14,244 nucleotides of DNA from the NCBI GenBank assembly GCA_029210545.1, contig JARGFV010000065.1, positions 1 to 14,244 on the forward strand. The letters run 5' to 3'. Within the stretch, counting starts at the first letter, position 1. Every line of letters starts with the position of its first letter. A program made the translations under genes and the position numbers. The notes under the pieces were generated by a model, which had not been told where the DNA came from, made no database searches, and saw only the letters and a list, made by a program, of their open reading frames with translations. This document shows, in pieces, positions 1-6,610 of the stretch. The stretch is from a bacterium (GTDB taxonomy: Bacteria > BMS3Abin14).

Positions 1-29
1 TACCCGGACTTTGGCGATATTACAGTAGC

Positions 30-203
30 CTCCGTGAGGGAAGGGAAAACCACGCTTTCCCCTTCCCGTTGAGCCAAAGTCTCGCACAGACTTTGGTGAT
101 CTATCAGCAGTCATTGTAAGGAAAGGGAAAACGACACTTTTCCCTTTCCCCAGGACATTAATGAACCAGGAAAAGTCCCGATTGGACTTTTTGCGACCCT
201 GTC
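30..203. repeat. Hairpin-rich MITE-like element, copy R1 (tandem double form)
   Basis: This is a dispersed repeat without coding content, just downstream of the nifS stop. Two B-C units follow each other. The first has an imperfect purine hairpin (GGGAAGGGAAAA at 38-49 with its partner at 56-67) and a variant C hairpin, CCAAAGTCT at 74-82 pairing perfectly with AGACTTTGG at 88-96. The second has a perfect 12-bp hairpin (GGAAAGGGAAAA 120-131 with TTTTCCCTTTCC 138-149) and the standard C hairpin, AAAAGTCC 171-178 with GGACTTTTT 184-192, ending GCGACCCTGTC. A further fragment resembling the C end (GGACTTTGGCGA) lies at about 7-18, so the array may continue to the left. The GC-palindrome module seen in R2 and R3 is absent here. 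Confidence 0.7.
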
Positions 204-209
204 AAATTT

Positions 210-228
210 GAAATGTGAAATGTGAAAT
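210..228. repeat. Short tandem repeat GAAATGT x 2.7
   Basis: The heptamer GAAATGT is repeated at 210-216 and 217-223, with a partial third unit to 228. It fills the gap between element R1 and the nifS stop codon. It is an AT-rich micro-repeat with no visible function. Confidence 0.6.
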
Positions 229-233
229 TCGCC

Positions 234-1397
234 CTAGCACGCTCTGCTTGCCGACAGCGGCGACATTCTCCTGAGCCTCTCCACGATGCCCGGGAAGACC
301 TCAAGCAGTTGATCGATCTCCTCTTCGGTGGTTCCCCGCCCCATGGAAAAGCGCAGGGTGCCCTGGGCCAGAACCGTTTGGATCCCCATGGCCACGAGGA
401 CGTGGGAAGGTTCCAGGGAGCCGGAGGAGCAGGCCGAACCGGTGGACACCGCGATCCCCTCCATGTCAAGGGACAGGAGCATGGACTCGCCCTCCACGTG
501 GCCGACGCTGGCGCTCACCGTCGAGGGGAACGCCCGGGTGAGGTCCCCGTTGATGGTGATCTCCGGAATGGAGGATGTCAGGCCGTCCACGAGTTTTTTG
601 CGCAGGCCCGCCAGGCGGCCGTAGACCTTTTCCCTTTCGGCTTCGGCCAGGACAGCGGCTTCCCCGAACCCGACGATCCCGGCGATGTTCTCGGTGCCGC
701 TGCGGCGCCTCTTCTCCTGGTGCCCCCCGATGATGAGAGGGTCGATTCGGGTGCCCTTCCGGACGTACAGGGCCCCTACCCCCTTGGGTCCGTAGATCTT
801 GTGGCCCGCCATGGACAGGAGGTCCACACCGAGGTCATCCACTTTCGTGGCCAGTTTGCCGAAACTCTGGACGGCATCTGAGTGAAAAAGGACACCGGCC
901 TGGCGTGTAACGGACGAAATCTCCTCGATGGGCTGGACTGTCCCCACCTCGTTGTTCACGTGCATGATCGACACGAGGATGGTGTCGGGCCGGATCGCTT
1001 TTTTCACCTCGCCGGGATCCACGATCCCGTCCGATCCAACCGGAACGTAGGTGGCCTCGAACCCTTTTTTGACCAGCCACGACACCGACTGCATGACGGC
1101 CGGGTGTTCGATGACCGAAGTGACGATGTGTCCCTTCTCAGCGGCGAAGGCCACGCCCTTGATGGCGGCGTTGTCGCTCTCGGTGCCGCCGCTGGTGAAA
1201 ACGACCTGCGCGGGAGACGCTCCCAGCTGGCCGGCAACGCGGTTCCGGGCTTCTTCCAGGTGGGGCTTGATAACCTGTCCGAAACCGTGGGCTGAAGAAG
1301 GGTTCCCGAACAGTTCACCGAAGAAAGGCAGCATCCGGTCCCTTACCTCGGGACGCACAGGGGTGGTTGCGTTGTGGTCCAGGTAGATACCGCTCAT
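234..1397 (-). CDS. nifS: Cysteine desulfurase, NifS/IscS family
   Basis: This PLP-dependent enzyme removes sulfur from L-cysteine, giving alanine and an enzyme persulfide that feeds Fe-S cluster assembly in the cytoplasm. The 387 residues are normal for the class-I family. Visible landmarks are the N-terminal YLDHNATTP motif, TSGGTESDN (68-76) for cofactor phosphate binding, His98 in the IEHPA motif, Asp174 and Gln177 (SDAVQ), the Schiff-base lysine Lys200 in SMAGHK, and the catalytic Cys323 in STGSACSSGSLEPSHV. The start is secure: its ATG overlaps the stop of the upstream Rrf2 gene by four bases (ATGA), and a GGAG lies seven bases upstream. Co-translation with an IscR-like regulator points to a housekeeping or NIF-type Fe-S role. 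No nifU/iscU scaffold gene is in the window, so the nifS versus iscS label is a choice. The family call is near certain. Confidence 0.96.
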   Translation of the reverse strand: MSGIYLDHNATTPVRPEVRDRMLPFFGELFGNPSSAHGFGQVIKPHLEEARNRVAGQLGASPAQVVFTSGGTESDNAAIKGVAFAAEKGHIVTSVIEHPAVMQSVSWLVKKGFEATYVPVGSDGIVDPGEVKKAIRPDTILVSIMHVNNEVGTVQPIEEISSVTRQAGVLFHSDAVQSFGKLATKVDDLGVDLLSMAGHKIYGPKGVGALYVRKGTRIDPLIIGGHQEKRRRSGTENIAGIVGFGEAAVLAEAEREKVYGRLAGLRKKLVDGLTSSIPEITINGDLTRAFPSTVSASVGHVEGESMLLSLDMEGIAVSTGSACSSGSLEPSHVLVAMGIQTVLAQGTLRFSMGRGTTEEEIDQLLEVFPGIVERLRRMSPLSASRAC

Positions 1398-1840
1398 TTA
1401 CTGTCTCCTTTAACCTCTAAGGAGTCAGCCTCGGCGAGGAGGTCCGCGAGGGAGATGGAGGTAAGGAAACCCTGGACTTTCAAGGAAAGTCTTTCCCAAA
1501 GCAAGTGGGTCACACAGCCGGGATAGCGGTCGCACCCTTCCCTTTCGTGGCTCTCCTCGGTGCACAGGAACAGCTTTTCCGCGCCTTCCACGGCCCTGAT
1601 CACCTCTCCAAGAGAGATATCGGAAGCCTCCCGGGACAGAATATAGCCTCCTCCGGGCCCCTTGCGTCCGCGGACCACGTCCACCTTCTTCAGGCGGTTA
1701 AACAGCTGCTCCAGGTAGGGGTGGGAAATCCCCTCACGCTCGGAGATATCGGACAGGCGAACAGGTTTGCCGTCGATGGAATGCTGGGCAAGGTCCAGAA
1801 GTGCCCTGACGGTGTAGCTCGAGCGTGTTGTGATCTTCAT
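1394..1840 (-). CDS. Rrf2-family transcriptional regulator, IscR-like with three Cys
   Basis: This is a 148-residue DNA-binding regulator. The N-terminal winged helix matches the Rrf2 family: MKITTRSSYTVRALLDLA opening, the ISHPYLEQLFNRLKK recognition region (38-52), then the RGRKGPGGGYILSR wing (57-70). Cys93, Cys103 and Cys109 lie where IscR has Cys92, Cys98 and Cys104, although the first gap is wider (nine residues), so an Fe-S cluster is likely but unproven. I chose the ATG at 1840 because GGAGG lies just upstream and the protein then begins exactly at the family start. The frame stays open for 40 more codons upstream, but these run into repeat element R2. It overlaps nifS by four bases and follows cysE. 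A probable operator in front of cysE suggests it represses the whole group when Fe-S clusters are abundant. CymR-type cysteine regulation is the alternative. Confidence 0.92.
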   Translation of the reverse strand: MKITTRSSYTVRALLDLAQHSIDGKPVRLSDISEREGISHPYLEQLFNRLKKVDVVRGRKGPGGGYILSREASDISLGEVIRAVEGAEKLFLCTEESHEREGCDRYPGCVTHLLWERLSLKVQGFLTSISLADLLAEADSLEVKGDSK

Positions 1841-1865
1841 CCCGGATCCTCCACTATTGATAGGG

Positions 1866-2014
1866 TCGCAAAAAGTCCAGGCGGGATTTTTCGCTCCACG
1901 GAAAGGGAAAAGCGTCGTTTTCCCTTTCCTTACAAATAAATGACTTACGGTGCACGTCATTGATTTGGGCGCCCCGCGCGGGGCGCGTTGATGACTTTTT
2001 GCGAAGTCATCAAC
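1866..2014. repeat. MITE-like hairpin element, copy R2 (inverted relative to R3)
   Basis: The element lies between cysE and the Rrf2 gene. Its ends are perfect 12-bp inverted repeats, TCGCAAAAAGTC at 1866-1877 and GACTTTTTGCGA at 1993-2004. Inside, in plus order, are the C module; a perfect 12-bp purine hairpin (GGAAAGGGAAAA 1900-1911 with TTTTCCCTTTCC 1918-1929); about 27 bases of unique sequence; and module A (1957-2004). Module A holds an 18-bp perfect palindrome, GCGCCCCGCGCGGGGCGC (1969-1986). The right end folds again: GTTGATGACT 1987-1996 with AGTCATCAAC 2005-2014. Module A is identical over 48 bp to 9276-9323 on the other strand. The left end is only 26 bases from the Rrf2 start codon. 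Confidence 0.8.
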
Positions 2015-2026
2015 TTTAACAGCTTG

Positions 2027-2830
2027 TCAATCTGTCTTATCGGCCTTTTCCCCGGCATCCTCTGATTTACCCTTTTTTTCCCCGGCATCGTAATCCTTCG
2101 CGGCCTCTTCGATGGTTTTCTTGACGATGCCTTCGAGCCTGCAGCGAAGGTTTTCGAACTGGACCTGATCCTGTTCTTCGTCCTGATCATGTCTCTGGGC
2201 AAGCTCGTTGACCCTTTTGTTCATGAGCTGAAGCTGGTCCATCATGCAGTTGAAAGCCTGGGCCACCGGATCGGGCATGACCTGGTGGTTCAGGTCCACC
2301 TCGTCGACTTTCCTGCCTTCCTTGATCACGATCCGTCCCGGGATGCCCACCACCGTGGAGTTCGGGGGAACCTCCTTGACGACGACCGAGTTGGAGCCGA
2401 TCCGGCTGTTTTCACCCACCTCGAACGGTCCAAGCACCTTGGCCCCCGCCCCCACCACCACGTTGTCACGGAGGGTGGGGTGCCTTTTTTCCTTCTTGAG
2501 GCTCACGCCTCCCAGCGTAACCCCCTGGTACAGGGTGACGTTGTCGCCGATCTCGGTGGTCTCGCCGATGACAACACCCATGCCGTGATCGATGAAAAAA
2601 CCCTTCCCCACCCTGACCGCCGGGTGGATCTCGATGCCCGTGAGCATGCGGGAAATGTGGGAGGTGAGCCTGGCCAGGAACTTGAGTTTCCAGCCCCAGA
2701 GCCGGTGGGCGATACGGTGAAAAAAGAGGGCGTGGAACCCCGGATAGCTGAAAATAACATCCAGGGAACTCCGGCAGGCCGGGTCCCTCTCCTTGACCGT
2801 TCTGATATCCGCTCTGATCTTATCAAACAT
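2027..2830 (-). CDS. cysE: Serine O-acetyltransferase, short form with charged C-terminal tail
   Basis: It transfers acetyl from acetyl-CoA to L-serine, giving O-acetylserine for cysteine synthesis in the cytoplasm. The left-handed beta-helix hexapeptide repeats are clear from about residue 66 to 170. Landmarks are IEIHPAV (66-72), [15 protein letters not shown] (78-92) with the probable catalytic His82, YQGVTLGG (101-108), KRHPTLRDN (115-123) with His117, GAGAKVLG (127-134) and VVGIPGRIV (160-168). The N-terminal helical domain is short, as in the Bacillus-type enzymes. Residues about 190-267 form a helical, highly charged tail rich in Glu, Lys and Asp that is longer than usual and of unknown function. 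The ATG at 2830 gives the expected family start, but the ribosome binding site is weak. The gene heads the cysE-Rrf2-nifS group and has a good promoter upstream. Confidence 0.95.
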   Translation of the reverse strand: MFDKIRADIRTVKERDPACRSSLDVIFSYPGFHALFFHRIAHRLWGWKLKFLARLTSHISRMLTGIEIHPAVRVGKGFFIDHGMGVVIGETTEIGDNVTLYQGVTLGGVSLKKEKRHPTLRDNVVVGAGAKVLGPFEVGENSRIGSNSVVVKEVPPNSTVVGIPGRIVIKEGRKVDEVDLNHQVMPDPVAQAFNCMMDQLQLMNKRVNELAQRHDQDEEQDQVQFENLRCRLEGIVKKTIEEAAKDYDAGEKKGKSEDAGEKADKTD

Positions 2831-2866
2831 GGTTACAATTCCAGACTTGAGAGTTTGGTTGTTCGA

Positions 2867-2895
2867 AACTTAGCTTACCCAACGGATGTTGTCAA
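2867..2895 (-). promoter_or_regulatory. Sigma-70-type promoter of cysE
   Basis: On the minus strand a perfect -35 box TTGACA (2895-2890) is followed by a 17-base spacer and a weak -10 box TAAGTT (2872-2867). Transcription would begin about 30 bases upstream of the cysE ATG. The good -35 and weak -10 suit a regulated promoter. Confidence 0.6.
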
Positions 2896-2899
2896 CTAT
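2875..2899 (-). promoter_or_regulatory. Candidate IscR/Rrf2 type-1-like operator overlapping the cysE promoter
   Basis: Read on the minus strand, this 25-base stretch starts ATAGTTGAC and ends GTTGGGTAA. The E. coli IscR type-1 consensus is also 25 bases, with half-sites ATASYYGAC and GTCRRSTAT. By my count 20 of 25 positions agree: the left half-site matches fully and the right at seven of nine. It covers the -35 box and most of the spacer, a typical repressor position, and an IscR-like gene lies in the same group. Part of the left half is shared with the -35 box, so some of the match would occur anyway. Confidence 0.5.
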
Positions 2900-2951
2900 T
2901 GAAGCGCAGCAGGGTGGCTGAATCCTGGACAAAGAACAAAAAACGAAGATG

Positions 2952-3011
2952 AACCCGCACTTCTCACCAGCCTTCCGCTGCGGCGGCGGATACGGGTGAG
3001 AAATGTGGGTT
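2952..3011. repeat. Large compound inverted repeat, probable terminator after the HhH gene
   Basis: A 17-base left arm (2952-2968, AACCCGCACTTCTCACC) pairs with 2995-3011 with only two mismatches. The loop folds again, TCCGC 2974-2978 with GCGGA 2986-2990. Outside the arms, CGAAG-type sequence on both sides may lengthen the stem. On the minus strand the structure begins about 42 bases after the helix-hairpin-helix gene stop and is followed by CTTCGTTTTTTG, so it could end transcription. The GC-rich inner hairpin in a long outer stem also resembles REP-type or MITE-type repeats. It shares no obvious sequence with elements R1-R4. Confidence 0.6.
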
Positions 3012-3052
3012 AAGCTCCTTCTTCGTGCTTTGATCATCGAGCTTCGCGCCGG

Positions 3053-3595
3053 CTACTGGAGCGCCAATTCTCTTTTGAGCGCCTCCAGTTTCTTCGGGCC
3101 GATGCCGGGAACGGCGTCCAGCTGTTCCACGGATTCCAGGTATCCTCTGTTTTGGACGAATCGGTGGATCTTGCGGGCCAGAACCGGCCCGATGCCGCCG
3201 ATCCTTTCCAGGTCCTCCGGTGCGCACTTTGAAAGCTCCATGGGGATGCGCCACACGTGCCTTTCCGACTGGCTCATGGGGCGGACACTCCAGCCGCCAT
3301 CGGTTTTGAAAAGGACTCCGGCCCGGGGAAGGCAAAAACCGGACCCGAGCGTGTCCAGACGAAGTTTCAGTTGCCGGATCGCCCCGCCTGTGGTGGTCCC
3401 GGCGGGGAACGCCGCCAGAGCCCTGTCTTTCAGGGCGCTCGCGTCCAGAAGATATCCCTGGGACGGCCATTTTTCGGGGAATCGTGCGAGGTCAGGATAG
3501 ATGGGCCTGTTGAAGTACAGCCATACCTGTCCGGCAATGAGGATGAAGAGAAACAGGAGAAGGGTTATGCGTGCCTGGCGCTTGTCAAAGTTCAT
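3053..3595 (-). CDS. Membrane-anchored ComEA-like helix-hairpin-helix protein
   Basis: The 180-residue protein has one N-terminal membrane segment (about 9-28, TLLLFLFILIAGQVWLYF), a middle part of about 95 residues that I do not recognise, and a C-terminal double helix-hairpin-helix domain (about 126-176). The two hairpins are visible as LERIGGIGPVLARKI and LDAVPGIGPKKLEAL, the pattern of ComEA, which binds double-stranded DNA without sequence preference during uptake. The topology (anchor inside, domain in the periplasm) also fits ComEA, but the middle insert makes this longer than a minimal ComEA, so a competence role is only inferred. I preferred the ATG at 3595 because it puts the membrane helix at the usual place. 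A GTG at 3634 would add 13 residues; neither start has a clear ribosome binding site. The gene follows the glycosyltransferase after 153 bases with nothing notable between them. Confidence 0.8.
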   Translation of the reverse strand: MNFDKRQARITLLLFLFILIAGQVWLYFNRPIYPDLARFPEKWPSQGYLLDASALKDRALAAFPAGTTTGGAIRQLKLRLDTLGSGFCLPRAGVLFKTDGGWSVRPMSQSERHVWRIPMELSKCAPEDLERIGGIGPVLARKIHRFVQNRGYLESVEQLDAVPGIGPKKLEALKRELALQ

Positions 3596-3748
3596 GACTG
3601 GCAAGGTGCAAGTTTGTTGCCAGCCATAGGGCACAGGTCTGAGGACGTGAGGCGCAGTTGGAGTTCACAGCTCACTGCTGGTTGCTATGTGGCCTGGCAA
3701 GTCGATGTATCTTTATCTCAGTGGGAAGCAAACAGAAAAGTGCCGACA

Positions 3749-5446
3749 TCAGGACTCATCCCCAACCGTTGCGGCATCTCCGTTGATCTTAACTTTGTAG
3801 CTTCTGAAAAAGCCCCGAGCGATCAGATCGTCAATTCGTTCATGCTTTTGGAGATAAATAGCGACCAATTTTTTCTTAGTTGTAACCGGGATTTCAATGA
3901 TGTCCACGACGGACGGAAGTTGGCGAACGTTCTCCTTCTCATTGAATACGCTCCACAAAATGGCTTTATAAACGTATGTGGGAAAGGTTGCCATAAAGCT
4001 GCTGGGATCCGGATGGCCAATTAGAATATGAACACCTTGTTCCATCAGGTAACTTAAGGGGGCGATCCGTTTATGGCCAGGGCCATTGGCGGGAGCATAA
4101 AGACCGTTCTGGGCGATCCACCTGTCACTTAAACCCATCATATCTATGGTTCTGAGGTTCGAATAGTAAGGAACAGCTCCAGCAGCCACTATAGCAATTG
4201 TCACAGGTTCTCCAGGAGCATCCGGAAGAAGCTGCCCCAGAACTTTCCCCGTGGATATCCATGCCATTCCTTCATCTGACAAATGAAGTTGGAGTTGCTT
4301 TGTAGACTCGATCAAGGGGTTTTCAGGACTGGCCCGGTGGGTTAACTGGTGATGAACCGATCCTGCCAGCACAAGGATGAGAACCAATCCCCTTATTGTC
4401 AAAGACCGGGATATTATCCAGGTCGCCCACACCAGGATTACTATGAATAGCGGGAGAACGGGGACCATGAACCGGTATTCCATGAAATCGCCGCCCACCC
4501 TGATTATATAGGCCGTCCACATTAAGCAGATCCAGGAAAGAACCCATATGATTTGCGGCACTAATCGGGGCTTTCGAAAAATCGCCACAATTATTAAGAG
4601 GAGGAGTGGGTAAAAAAAATACGAAACCAGGAAGGTGTGAACGTAGGAAAGTCCGTAAGCGGAGACGAGCTCGGAAGGGAACTTTATGTAGAAGGTGTTG
4701 GGCAAAATAGAACCGTAATAATTATATTTCCAGGCCAGCCATGAGATCGATATCAGAAAGAGGGGGCTTATAAGAGCAATGAAACCAGTCCATCGTTTTT
4801 CCGTGCGATACCTGATCAGCAGCCAGGCAATCCAGGTCAGGAGTAGAGCGGCAATGAGAGCAGAATCCATTCGGGTTAGAAAGGCCGCGCCAACGACTAG
4901 TGACAGCAACAGGAGTTTGCTGTTTCGAAGATCCCGACGCGCGGAAACTTCCGCCGCCAGCCACACGGAGAAAAGAAGGAGGAAGGTCTGGAGCATGGTC
5001 TCCAACCCTCCCGTGGCAAAGGCCCTGAAAGTGTAAAGCCCTCCCAGGGCCAGAACTCCTGCCACACCTGCCCACGGCTCGCCTGTCACCAGGGTAACCA
5101 GTTGGTACTGAGCAGCCAAAGCCATGGTGAACAGAAGAATGCCCAGCACCATGCTGAACAAAACCGGGTCCGCGCCCAGCCTGATCGGGACTGACATGAT
5201 CAGGACCCAAAGGAAGTTGGAATAACCTTCGACTGGCAATTCACCAGGGTTCCACACCAGACCGTGGCCGTGAACCAGGTTTGCCGCGTAGCGGAACGAT
5301 ATGAAAGCATCGTCCATGAAAAACCGCTGAGCCCAGGCTATGCCAACATAGAAAACCGTCAGCACCACTGCGGCAGCTCCCGCATGAGAACGATAATCGC
5401 CTGTCATGTTAATGCCTGTATCTGGAATGGGCATTTGGTCAGGCAC
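3749..5446 (-). CDS. GT-C polytopic glycosyltransferase, AftB-like family
   Basis: This is an integral membrane enzyme of about 565 residues, likely moving a sugar from a polyprenyl-phosphate donor to an acceptor on the periplasmic side. After a first membrane helix comes the acidic loop FMDDAFISFRYA, with Asp45-Asp46 as the expected catalytic pair. NPGELPVEGYSNFLW (66-80) follows, a pattern I know from AftB-like arabinofuranosyltransferases and related GT-C proteins. About eleven membrane helices fill the first 380 residues, and a soluble domain of about 180 residues ends the protein. I chose a GTG start at 5446 because AGGAGG lies eight bases upstream; a TTG at 5452 is too close to that site and an ATG at 5434 is too far. 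It starts 29 bases after the deacetylase stop, so it is probably in the redox operon. The substrate cannot be told; it need not be arabinose. Confidence 0.8.
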   Translation of the reverse strand: MPDQMPIPDTGINMTGDYRSHAGAAAVVLTVFYVGIAWAQRFFMDDAFISFRYAANLVHGHGLVWNPGELPVEGYSNFLWVLIMSVPIRLGADPVLFSMVLGILLFTMALAAQYQLVTLVTGEPWAGVAGVLALGGLYTFRAFATGGLETMLQTFLLLFSVWLAAEVSARRDLRNSKLLLLSLVVGAAFLTRMDSALIAALLLTWIAWLLIRYRTEKRWTGFIALISPLFLISISWLAWKYNYYGSILPNTFYIKFPSELVSAYGLSYVHTFLVSYFFYPLLLLIIVAIFRKPRLVPQIIWVLSWICLMWTAYIIRVGGDFMEYRFMVPVLPLFIVILVWATWIISRSLTIRGLVLILVLAGSVHHQLTHRASPENPLIESTKQLQLHLSDEGMAWISTGKVLGQLLPDAPGEPVTIAIVAAGAVPYYSNLRTIDMMGLSDRWIAQNGLYAPANGPGHKRIAPLSYLMEQGVHILIGHPDPSSFMATFPTYVYKAILWSVFNEKENVRQLPSVVDIIEIPVTTKKKLVAIYLQKHERIDDLIARGFFRSYKVKINGDAATVGDES

Positions 5447-5475
5447 TGGCAAACCCTCCTAATAATGTCTCATGC

Positions 5476-6600
5476 TTAGATCACCCCGAATTCACGCAGC
5501 GATTTAAGCGTCTGGTTGAGATGCCTGTGGGCCAGGACCTGGTCCGGGGGCGGGTCGGGTTTCGGATCCCTGATGGTCAGCTGGCCGATGCCGGTTGCCC
5601 CGTACTTCCTGCGTTCCTTAAGGTAGCTTTCAGGAAGTTCGTCGGGAACCTCCTGCCCGGTGAGGATCCCCCATGCCAGGGTCCAGGAACGGGCCACGGT
5701 GTCCATCTCGTAACCGCCCCCGCCGGAGACCATGATATCCCCGCTGTGGATCTCCAGGAGCCGCGCCAGGGCATGTTCCACCGACCTGGTCGTCAGCATG
5801 AGATGAGCGAGAGGGTCTCCCGTCATGGTGTCGACGCCAAGCTGAACGACCACCAGGTCCGGAGAGAAGGAACGAAGGAGGGGGGGCACGACCGCCTCGA
5901 ACGCGTCGATGAAGGTGGGATCGGACGATCCGGGGGACAGGGGGACGTTGACGCTGTAGCCGTACCCCTTCCCCTCCCCCAGTTCCCTTTCGTAGCCGGT
6001 GCCGGGGAACAGATGGTCGGGGGTCTCGTGAATGGAAACGGTCAGGACCTGGTCCGACCCGTAAAACGCCTCCTGGACTCCGTCTCCGTGATGGGCGTCG
6101 ATGTCCAGGTAAAGGGTTTTTCTACCCTTTTCCACCTGGTCGGCGATAGCCACGGCCAGGTCGTTCAGGTAGCAGAACCCGGCCGCCCTGGCGTGATGGG
6201 CATGATGGAAACCGCCCCCGGTGTGCATCGCTACGGAACAGTTACCCTCGGCGACCTCTGAAAGGGCCATGAGGCTCCCGCCGCACACCAGGAGGCTCCA
6301 GTCCCACACACCTGCGAAAATGGGGTTGTCCCCGAGACCAAGTCCCCATTTCAGGGCGCCGGGGAAATGTTCTCCCCCGTTGGCTGCCTCAAGGGCCTCG
6401 AGGTAACCTGCGGAATGGGTTCTCAGCAGGTGGTCCCGTGTGGCGGGAACCGGTTCGGCCTGCCTTACTGCCGGCCCGTCCAGAAAACCGCAGGCCTCCA
6501 TGAGGTAATGGGTCAGGTAAAGGCGGGTCGGCCTCAGCGGATGGTGGGGTCCGTAGCTGAAGGTGCGGTACAATGGTGAATAAACAAGAAGTTGATCCAT
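5476..6600 (-). CDS. Histone-deacetylase-family zinc hydrolase, AcuC-like
   Basis: A class-I HDAC-fold amidohydrolase of 374 residues, expected to remove acetyl groups from lysines or small amides in the cytoplasm. The active site is complete. The His132-His133 pair lies in GGGFHHAHHARAAGFCYLND. Zinc ligands are Asp168 and His170 in DIDAHHGDG, and Asp262 in TGDPL. The transition-state tyrosine Tyr297 is in GGGGY. The substrate entry segment YSPLYRTFSYGPHHPLRP is at 7-24. AcuC deacetylates acetyl-CoA synthetase in Bacillus, and acetylpolyamine amidohydrolases are the other close group. No acetyl-CoA synthetase or acetyltransferase is in the window. The ATG lies ten bases after the NrfD stop without a good ribosome binding site, so translational coupling is likely. 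Family assignment is firm; the substrate is not known. Confidence 0.9.
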   Translation of the reverse strand: MDQLLVYSPLYRTFSYGPHHPLRPTRLYLTHYLMEACGFLDGPAVRQAEPVPATRDHLLRTHSAGYLEALEAANGGEHFPGALKWGLGLGDNPIFAGVWDWSLLVCGGSLMALSEVAEGNCSVAMHTGGGFHHAHHARAAGFCYLNDLAVAIADQVEKGRKTLYLDIDAHHGDGVQEAFYGSDQVLTVSIHETPDHLFPGTGYERELGEGKGYGYSVNVPLSPGSSDPTFIDAFEAVVPPLLRSFSPDLVVVQLGVDTMTGDPLAHLMLTTRSVEHALARLLEIHSGDIMVSGGGGYEMDTVARSWTLAWGILTGQEVPDELPESYLKERRKYGATGIGQLTIRDPKPDPPPDQVLAHRHLNQTLKSLREFGVI

Positions 6601-6610
6601 GACCGGACGG

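Noticed and set aside
1841-1960. Forty-codon N-terminal extension of the Rrf2 regulator
   Set aside because: The extension is the translation of repeat element R2. The family start and the GGAGG site both point to the ATG at 1840.
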